Assembly: GCA_907164885.2 (NCBI GenBank)
Contig: OU015492.1
Coordinates: 204,169,297-204,233,296 of the forward strand
DNA: 64,000 nucleotides
Direction of reading: 5' to 3'
Source of the DNA: Dolomedes plantarius
Lineage: Eukaryota > Arthropoda > Arachnida > Araneae > Dolomedidae
In this document: piece by piece, positions 55,741 to 64,000 of the stretch
Position numbering within the stretch: the stretch's first letter is position 1
Layout of the letters: each line of letters opens with the position of its first letter
Translations under genes and position numbers: made by a program
Notes under the pieces: model-generated
The model's input: the letters and a program-made list of their open reading frames with translations, nothing else
Told to the model about the DNA's origin: nothing
The model's database searches: none

Positions 55741-57895
55741 TATAGATAAAATTCTTGGTGTGTCTAAATAAGTTAAAAAATAATAATTAGAGTTGTAATG
55801 AATTGTTGTTCTAAAAATAAATATAACTTTCTTTATTAACAGACTTTTCTGCTGGAAACGTCTTGAAAACAAAAGGAAAAGTATATGTTTTCATTTTTAG
55901 AAATTATACAGTAGTAAAACTTGGAAATTTTATATGCAAGGAAAAACATGGAAATTTCAATCAATATGCATAATGTTTCATATTATGTACTACATTTATT
56001 TATATACATGAAACTGAGAAAGAATAATGATATTTTTTGTTTTAAACTTATATTCATTCTTTGCGAATTCACTGAATGCATGCAAATCCATATTGTTCTT
56101 AGTTTAGTGAAGTTTTAAGCTAATTTTCAATATTACGTCATAACAGAGATTAAATTTGCTATAATTTGAGTATTTCCAACCAATCATGTTGTTCATAATT
56201 TCGGAACCTGAATTCCTTTGTTATTATAAATTTGAGATGTGATCAACAAAGAATCATTTTGTTATTTTGATAGGCTGTTTTGTCATATTTTAAATAGTTT
56301 TGCTTGCTCCTTTTCCCCCTTAGAACCCCTTAAAGTAGAATAATTTTGCCCCTAAAAAATCTCCTCTCTCTCAGTTTATAGATGATAACGAGAATCCGTA
56401 ATCTATAGTCTAAACTTATTTATAAACATTTTGAAATGTAAACGAAAATTCACGACACATGGTAACTAGTGGCTCAATTTCAATTAAAAATGTTTTGTTT
56501 TTTTTCTCTTTATTTGAGGAATTCCTTATACGGCATACAGAAAAGCCATAATTTTAATAAACCAGTATTACCCTAGTATATTTGATTACAAACAACTCTG
56601 TGTTTAGTATTACATAGATAAAGCTTATCCTTAAATTATTACTGTATACTATAAATTATTATTCTGTGGCTGAATTTTCATTTTAATAACATATGACACC
56701 TGAGAGTTTCCCTTTTAGGTTCAATTATTTGAATTTTAAATAGTTTTAGTCACGTATTTTGGATCTGTCTTCAGCAATTAATCTAGACATTTGTACAATT
56801 CGAAACTAAATGCATAATTTTGAATAATTAAATTAGGCGCAGTGCAAAGGAATAAAAAAGCAAAATATTAATGTTTTTTTCCGGAATTCCTTCAGTAAAG
56901 TAATAATAAATATCTATTTAGACATAAGAGAAATTGGAATTTAAGACCCTTCCAGAAATTTTATCAATTTTTTATATTTTTTTCAAACAATGCTAGCTTA
57001 TTAAGATGCATATAAGAATTTATCGTTTTTTTAAATTTATGTCTTCAAACTTATTATAATCCAAGTTTCACTATTCAAACATTTCAAATCTAGTGGAATA
57101 TTCACTACATTCTAAATAAAATTCGCTAAAGCAGCTACTAATTCAAATTTTATGTAAAGGTTTAGATGTCAGAAAAGCTACATACTTTTACAAAGCTGTT
57201 TTAAAAGAACACTGTGTGGGAACTTAGTGACATTTTCTATTCCAAATTTAAATACATGCCATGAATTGCAAATGAACTTAGCAAAGACTCGAACGTAGTG
57301 TGTGCATTTGCGAATAAAATCCTAATTTCATGCGTAATTTTATTTCAATTTTTATTAAATGTTTTTATTGAAGTATAATAAATCTGATTATTTTAATTAC
57401 TTTTTCCGGTTTATTGTCAAATAGTTTTTTTGTATTTCTTCATGTATTCTGCGAACGTTCAAATGGAATTTAAAAAATTAGCTACCTATAAATATTTTTT
57501 TCCTGACTTTTGATATTAAGACCAAAGAAAAAATTTGAAGTTTGAAAGTCAGAAACATTTAAAAAAATTTATTTAGACCCCTTTATCACATTTTTTGCTC
57601 ACAATTAATTTAAATACAACTAGAGTGACTGGAAACCGAGACATACATTCTGTTCTCCGGACAGACGAGTTAGCCATTTGAGCTCAAAAGGTATGGATCT
57701 TCACCTCTGAGCCAAACTGCGAAAATACTGCACTTCGTGTTGGTTACAATTGGATTGTTGTTTGGTTTCATGTTGGTCACACATACGCAAAAATCGACAA
57801 GGGGTTTCGGAGAAATTTATATTTTATTTTCCAGAAAAGAAAAGTGTGGTGTGAATACGACAGAGAATATACCCAAAATTAAAAGCCTTTTTTTC
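55741..57895. other. AT-rich spacer, nothing recognised
   Basis: No coding motif or repeat end was recognised over 2.1 kb, the longest featureless stretch in the window. Confidence 0.4.
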
Positions 57896-57899
57896 CCTA

Positions 57900-58503
57900 T
57901 CTATATATATAAAACAGTTCTGTACCTGACTGACATACAACGCACAGACCAAACTGCTGGACCTAAAGGGCTGAAATTTTGCATGGCGATCCCTCTTATG
58001 GTGTAGGGGTACACTAAAAAAGATTTTTGAAAAATTCTTCTTAGATTTTTTTAAAAATTAAATTTTTAAGCTATCTTTTTGTAACTTTTTTTAAGTTGCA
58101 TTTAAAATAATAATTTGAAGGTTATAAAATTTATATCACGAGAAAGATGATAAAATTTCCTTTAAAATGAAGTCTTTTTCGAATGTTTACCTCCATTTTC
58201 TGATTTTCGGTGAATTTTTAAAGATAAATTTTTAGAATTTAATTATTAAGTGCTGATAGCGTGATTTCTTTTTCTAGTACTTTAAATAAATTGATCGTCA
58301 CGTCATAAGAACGAAGTAGACAAAAAAAAAAATACTTTTTTTTTCTTGCTAATGCGGCAGACGATTGGACATTATCCAAAAGAATATTACAATAAAGTAA
58401 AAGATATGTTCCTCAAACTGTACTATATCATTTAGTATGTCCTATTAGATTTAATCTGAATATTTTCTTCTACATTACTTTGTCTATAAAAATATCCCTT
58501 ACG

Positions 58504-58539
<36 letters not shown>

Positions 58540-59781
58540 TAGCTGTACCCGTCCCGGCGTTGCTCGGGTAATGTAATTACCAATTTTTTAGCAGCCTTAA
58601 CCCTTTGTTAATGGGCGTCGCTGTCATCCTTTTCCTCACCACGATACATTATTTTACCCATATAAATTTAATCCTTTCTGGCACATTTTGGCAAAATTTT
58701 TGACATAGGATTACTAATCGAATATCACTGCAATAGTAATCGATTTCCTTGATAGCGAACATGTCACATCCTCCACATGCTGAAATTCTTTGAAATCTTC
58801 ATAGATTTTTTCCACAAACACACCACAAATTATATGATATTAACTAAGTGTTGGCCAAAAAAATTACGGCATTAATAAATGCGATTTTTTAATCGATTAT
58901 CACTGCAATAGTAATCGATTTCCTTTAACCACCCAATCCCTCATAGAAAACAAACGCCCCAACACATCACGTGTTTGACGTCGAAAAAGACACGCCTATT
59001 TTCCCTCCCTTTACCTTCGTCCGGAAATGAAGAACGAAATCTCCAAAATGAGGTTTCTCGCAAGAGTTTCCGAATCATAAAATAAATTATTAAAAAATAA
59101 CTACAATTTGTAAATTAATTTTGGTTCTGGCTTTCGAAACTGTGATGTCTAGGGTCACTGAGATAAAAATTTCGTAAAAATGTAACGACATTTACGTATC
59201 GATTCGACAATTTGGAAATAAGGGTCGCGGCCAAAATCGCGTTTTTTCCCGAAAAACGGGTGCGTACAGGCGATCGAAGAAAAATCACAATTAATCGATA
59301 AATTAAGACAGACAATTTTAATTGTGATTTCCGTATAGTGTCATCTTTCCCGTATAGGCTCGTCCGAAAAAAAAAAATTCTTGGACGGAAACGTTAGGAT
59401 TTACGGAGCTTTTACTCGTCCGGGAGCTCCAAATCACGACTAAATATTTAATTACGGAAAATCTAATTAAAAAATCTAAAAAAGGGCTTCGAGGTGCATA
59501 ATGAGACCTCGGGGGGCATCTTCGTGTCGAATCTCAAGACTGTCCGACCTGCCGTCTTTGCGCCGTGCCGCGAGCAGACAAAAACTCGGTCACACACACA
59601 CAGACTTTGCCTTTTATATATAAAGATATATATATATATATATATATACATCAATTGTATATATTGATCGTCGTATTTTTTATAAATATATATATATTTA
59701 TCTTTTTCTCATTAATTGCATACATTGACCATTGAATTTAATTTGAATGTACTCCGTAGCGAAGCGCGGGTTTTCAGCTAG
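57900..59781 (+). mobile_element. Non-autonomous Helitron, family 1, copy E (interrupted)
   Basis: The only plus-strand copy of the family with both ends visible: 5' TCTATATATATAAAACAG at 57900, body matching copy A in reverse, 3' ATTTGAATGTACTCCGTAGC, CGAAGCGCGGG, TTTTCAG and CTAG at 59778-59781, then T. A second Helitron (58539-59626) sits in its internal (TA)n tract. Confidence 0.83.
58539..59626 (-). mobile_element. Non-autonomous Helitron, family 2, nested
   Basis: On the minus strand it starts TCTTTATATATAAAAGGCAA and ends CCCGAGCAACGCCGGGACGG, GTACAG, then CTAG (58539-58542 on the plus strand). The 3' hairpin CCGAGCAACGCCGG is unlike family 1. Inserted in the (TA)n tract of copy E, so younger than it. 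At 1088 bp it carries no recognisable Rep/helicase; the minus-strand frames at 59115-59315 and 59463-59654 are unremarkable. Confidence 0.83.
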
Positions 59782-59914
59782 TTATTAATAAAAATAGAAG
59801 AGAACGAAGCTATCCAAGGATGTTCAATAAAGGTTATTTTTAGAGGTTACCTTTCAGGGAATTCGTAAGAAATATTTCTATTTTTTGCAGTTTTAAGAGG
59901 CACATACCTTTTAA

Positions 59915-60603
59915 GGGAACAAGATACCTTCAACGTAATTTTGTTTTAAATTTTCAATATTTTACTTTATATACAAAATGAAAATAATTAATATACTTTT
60001 TGCTACATTGAAATCACTTAGAATTCACAAATAAGTATTTTGTGGAAGATTAGGTCCTGTTTTTCAAAAAATTCTTCAAAAATGTCGGAAATTTTCAAAA
60101 TGTTCCATGCGCATTCGTTTCCTTGTAATTTCTTCCAAATATCTCAGGATTGTTTACGAAAGTGTTTGTCACAAAACTGTGCAAAGTTCTTTGAAACCCC
60201 AAATATTTTTTTTCAAATTTATAGACCCTGAAATAAAGTAAAAACATGCAAAAACGCAAAAAAAATATCAGGCAGGATAAAAAAAATTATTATTTAAAAC
60301 TTTTGATGCCTACAAAAAAATTTCAATGTAGAGTTATGTTTAGATACATATGGTAAACTTAAATTAAAATATTTTAGGTTTTTAAATGATATGGAATGCG
60401 CATGGAGCATTTTGAAAAAATGCTAGCGTTTGTGAAAAAAATTTTTAAAAAAAGGCATTATTCTGCTAAAAAATCGTTATTTTGAATTCTAAGGATATTG
60501 AATGCAGTAAAAAAGAATAAAAAGAATTCTTTTTCTGTATATCGGGTTTAAAAAAAAAAAAATAAAAATAAAAAAAATTCGAGATCGAAGGTCCATTGTC
60601 CCC
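59915..60603. mobile_element. TTAA-flanked inverted-repeat element
   Basis: TTAA at 59911-59914 and 60604-60607. The tips read GGGAACAAGATACCTTCAA and, in reverse complement, GGGGACAATGGACCTTCGA. Internal inverted blocks include CAAAATGTTCCATGCGCATT (60093-60112) and AATGCGCATGGAGCATTTTG (60393-60412). No coding capacity. It abuts the next TTAA element. Confidence 0.68.
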
Positions 60604-61742
60604 TTAAAGGCTAAGAGCTGGACAAACATATCGCCATTTTCAATCATTATTAGTTACTAAAATAACTTATTGAGAAATATGAAAATTTTACTGTGAGTTA
60701 AACACTCTTTCTTATTTTCAAATATGGCTCTCAGTTTTTTTCTAGCTCAGAGGGAAATTGTTCAATTGTTTAAAGTTTTAACCATTGTTTTTTTCATTCT
60801 TATGTCATTTCGCACATGATATGAATAAAACAGTTCGCTAGAATACCGTGAAATTTTATACATGGCCATTTAAACATATATCATTAGAATGACCTACTGT
60901 TATGTCATTCCTACCATAAAAATATTATTTACGGGGGTCCAGAACACAAAATTGTTCGAATTTTCGAAAAAAATTTTATTGCATTAAAAATTTTTGTGTT
61001 GTTTTGCGCTTAAAATGACGTTTAAATCATGTTTCTATCTTAATTAGAACAGGAGAATTATTATTATTATTTTTTTTTTTTGCAATATTCTAATAGTAGC
61101 CAATCGTCGTTTAAACCTGTAAGTGCGTTTTTCTGGATGATGGGTTTTTTCTCCATTTCTCGTATTTAAATTGTTATAAGTCAAGAACCGTTTAAGATAA
61201 ATAGTTGAAACTTGTAACATGTCTTTTTCACCTATTTTACTTTAATTTTAATTCAGAAAATTCGAAAAAAATATTTACTTTTGAAAATATGATTTTTTAA
61301 AAATAAGTTGCATAATTTTTTTCGGAATTTTTCATCTAAATATTTTTAATTTTTTAAAAAATTAATATTTTTAAAAATGATGAATTAAAATTAAAACTTA
61401 AATATTTCTGTTTAATTAAATGAAAAAAAATTGAAATTCGACAAATAATATTTCGAGATATAACGATTTTAAATTACCCCACTTTTATTAAAAATTTTTA
61501 ATTTTAAATTTTTTTAAAAACTTTTTGACAAGTTTTATGATGTGATTTTGTTTACAAATTATATGTTTAATCATCACAAAAAAATCAAAATTTTAACTCA
61601 ATAAATAAAAAAATTTCAAAATGTGTCCCGGACAGTAAAATTTATCAAAATATTTTTCAAAATTTCAAATCTTTTTTTAAGCACCTTTTTTTTATATGAA
61701 GATCTAAGAATTTTGATTTCAAAGAAGTTCATTTTAAAGATA

Positions 61743-62422
61743 TCTTTCTATTCTAAAAAAAAGTAACACCCGCTGCCGCTGTCAAAAGCTTGTCACGCTA
61801 TCTACTTTGAAACCGCTAGGGGTATAGGGTCGAGAGCGATACCAATGGATGTAGAAAAATGGGGGACCAAAGAGACAAATCTCATCTTCGTCAGACTTTA
61901 AGTTTTTTTCTATTTTATGTTTTGTGGGAAAATATTGACTGTTTCATCTTGAGATTACGATAACTCGCCAAAAAATGATCGTATAATTTTGATCTTTTTG
62001 CAATCTAAGACTACAGACATTTTTCTTTCAAACTAGACCTCATTTGTTTAAAAATATTTTAAAACAGACTAATATTTTCATAAAAAAATGTGAACACAGT
62101 TTTTCAAGAAATATAGTCCCCTATGTGGATGTAATATCGATGCTCCTCGAGTTTTTATCTTACAAAGAAAATATTTACATCATCTGGAAGCTGAAAGCTT
62201 TCTTATTCATATAAACCTCATTTCAAATCTATATCTTAAATTTTCGATTTTTAATTGAAGTTTAAAGCTGATAATTCAACAGTGATGAAACGCCCTTCGC
62301 ATTAAGGATGACAACTGTAAATAGATGGAAGTTGTTACATTGCCCCCAAATCACCCCTATGTATCTCGCTATTAGCCATAACACAGGAGCGAGCGTAGCC
62401 AGCCTAGGGGCGAAGCCCCTAG
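61743..62422 (+). mobile_element. Non-autonomous Helitron, family 3, boundaries confirmed by empty site
   Basis: Starts TCTTTCTATTCTAAAAA after A at 61742 and ends GGGGCGAAGCCC then CTAG at 62419-62422. The uninterrupted copy of the host repeat at 12.6 kb reads AAAGATATATTATA where this copy has AAAGATA, the insertion, then CATTATA. That places the insertion exactly between A and T (the T since changed to C). The body matches the Helitron at 8295-9096. Confidence 0.85.
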
Positions 62423-62608
62423 CATTATACAAAATAATTTTAAAACTAAAAAAAATATGTATATTCATTACTATACAGACGCAAGTCTGTGCGCATTGTC
62501 ATAACAATGAAAAACAATGGTTGAAATTAAAAAAAAATTAAAATATTTATTTTCAACGTAGAAAAATTGAGAGCCGTATTTATAAAGAAGAAAAAGGGTT
62601 TAACTCAC

Positions 62609-63117
62609 TGTCGGGTCTGCCGCGTCAACCCCTTTTGCTTTGTCCCTGTACTTTCCTCTCAAGAAAGAAGTAGGTTAGGGCAATGACCCCGGCTTAATAA
62701 GGGATTCGTGTGGTGTTCGTAGACGAGGTCCCGGGCAGAAGTCAGGGGGACGTCGGAGAGACTGATTGTGCCCACGCGAGAGAAAGCGTGTGGTGTTTTT
62801 AGTCTGCGGTTGTTGGCTCTTGAGAGAGTCGGGCAGACGAATACAGTGCGTGGGTGTATTGAGACCCCGAAGACGCACTAGGTCTTTGTTAGATAACAGT
62901 CATTGGGAGATGACTGAAGTAGTTAATTGATTGTATAATACTGTAAAATAAGTTTGTAGATAGCTGTGTTTGTGCTTACGAAAGAAAATAAAATTTTGAA
63001 TATTCACTGGTGTGGTACTGAACTTTGTGATGTGAAAATTTACTTGTGTACCACTGCAAACGTCCTGACAACGAAACGAATCAAAGCAAACCTGCAGAAG
63101 TGAAGAAGGGTTCGACA
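62609..63117 (+). mobile_element. Solo LTR with 5-bp target duplication
   Basis: Begins TGTCGGGTCTGCCGCG and ends GGGTTCGACA, giving inverted TGTCG...CGACA termini. CTCAC is duplicated on both sides (62604-62608 and 63118-63122). The right side continues the host repeat as in the 12.8-kb copy, confirming the insertion. AATAAA near 62987 suggests plus orientation. The 509-bp length and GC-richer composition fit a Ty3/gypsy LTR left after recombination between two LTRs. It contains no gene. Confidence 0.88.
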
Positions 63118-63221
63118 CTCACCTTAAAATTTTCATATTTATGAATAAATTATTTTAGTAACTACTGGTGATTGAAAACAGGGTTATGTTTGTCGAGTCA
63201 CTTTAAACGGTACGTGTCCCC

Positions 63222-63709
63222 GTAACTGAATTAAAAGATACTCAGCTTTTGGCTGATGTTTGGTTATCTAATGAATGATATTTACAATTTTACGATGTCT
63301 TTCATATCAAAGTTTCGAAACTTTAAAGGATCTATTTTAGAAAAAGAAATTACTAGGAGGATCTTTTAATTTCACATTTCGAATTATAAATCTGTTTCCA
63401 TAAAAAAAAATATTGATAACTTAAATTAAATGTTCTAAAATATTATAAATACGGTCGTACTGCGATACGTTCGAAGAAATCATTCTTTCCCATCTATTCT
63501 GCGTCTAAATGATGTTAATATTATTCAATTTGTTTAGTGTTCTGGTTGAGGAAAAACCTTATCAGCCGTGACTCGTATCTGTAAAGTCTTACAGTAGGCC
63601 GAGAACTAGTCTATGTGGAACAATTTCGATTCCACTCTTATAGATATACGAACAACACAGTGGTCGAAATTTAAATCGTTGATCATTGTAATTTATGCTT
63701 TTTAATATA
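63222..63709. other. AT-rich spacer, nothing recognised
   Basis: No feature could be supported. Confidence 0.4.
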
Positions 63710-63782
63710 CTAGCTAAAAACCCGCACTTCGCTACGGAGTACATTAAAATTAAATACAATGGTCAATGTATCCAATTAATGC

Positions 63783-63841
<59 letters not shown>

Positions 63842-64000
63842 AATACGACGATCAATGTATACAATTAATGTAAATATATATATATATATATATATAAAAT
63901 CGTTAGGAATATTTTTAAAGACAAAATAATGTAGAAGAAAATACTCAAATGAAATCTAATAGGGCATACTAAAGAATATAGTATAGTTATTATAGTACAG
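63710..64000 (-). mobile_element. Non-autonomous Helitron, family 1, copy G (cut by window end)
   Basis: CTAG at 63710-63713 followed by CTAAAAACCCGCACTTCGC and the family body with two (TA)n tracts (63786-63838 and 63873-63892). It runs off the right edge. Confidence 0.82.

Larger units (their letters stand above)
60608..63221. mobile_element. Large copy of TTAA foldback family, with two insertions
   Basis: Homologous to 12213-12943: left arm from about 60608 (GGACAAACATATC, GTGAGTTAAACAC, ATATGGCTCTCAGTTTTTTT) and right arm in two pieces, about 62510-62603 and 63123-63221, ending in ACGTGTCCCC. Within it lie a Helitron (61743-62422) and a solo LTR (62609-63117). Most of 60950-61740 is extra AT-rich internal sequence not present in the shorter copy. 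The left tip is eroded or overlapped by the neighbouring element. Confidence 0.72.

Overview
This is an AT-rich eukaryotic window made almost entirely of transposable-element debris, simple repeats and unannotatable spacer. I found no convincing host gene and no rRNA, CRISPR array or bacterial-type operon. The mix of families suggests an arthropod, most likely a spider or other arachnid: decayed Tc1/mariner transposases, a Gag reading frame with repeated GQEEIK/AGQKE-type blocks, I/Jockey-type LINE RNase H tails, and Helitron-like repeats ending in CTAG. That assignment rests on remembered family resemblance and not on a search. A 100-base run of N at 16572-16671 is an assembly gap.

Layout. 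0-9 kb: a Tc1-like element (293-1503), a mariner (1512-2803) and a truncated Tc1/mariner relative (2808-3142) sit end to end. A 199-bp tandem duplication, a piggyBac-type element inside a probable Helitron (5013-7117), a near-perfect foldback element (7377-8150) and a Helitron (8295-9096) follow. 9-24 kb: a TTAA-flanked foldback (12213-12943), a Helitron family (13229-14047, 18742-19399, 19400-20094), a Harbinger-type MITE (14179-14363), an LTR/gag fragment (15008-15830), a transposase relic (16779-17400) and a piggyBac-type element (21245-22658). 24-33 kb: a nearly intact DD41D transposon (24056-25358), a repeat carrying a conserved protein-like segment (26095-26795, inverted partner at 17925-18640), an internally deleted Ty3/gypsy element (27232-29049), an internally deleted piggyBac element (31041-32032) and tRNA-derived SINEs. 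33-45 kb: an old tandem repeat broken up by two SINEs and a LINE tail, a decayed LINE, long (TA)n arrays and a palindromic mariner dimer (43312-44103). 45-64 kb: a second DD41D transposon with a pogo-like insertion, a Tc1 relic, a 772-bp foldback, two nested hAT elements, a LINE tail, more Helitrons (one nested in another) and a TTAA foldback that contains both a Helitron and a solo LTR.

The coding relics are transposases, Gag, integrase or RNase H, nearly all broken by frameshifts, stops or deletions. The least damaged is the DD41D transposase at 24153-25214, which has only two in-frame stops. The window is most useful as a record of nested insertion: several elements have clear target-site duplications or an empty site elsewhere in the window, so boundaries and relative ages can be read directly. 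The points most worth following are the DD41D pair, the subterminal palindromes of two piggyBac-type elements, the TTAA-flanked long-inverted-repeat family, the palindromic mariner dimer and the unidentified conserved segment at 26087-26353.
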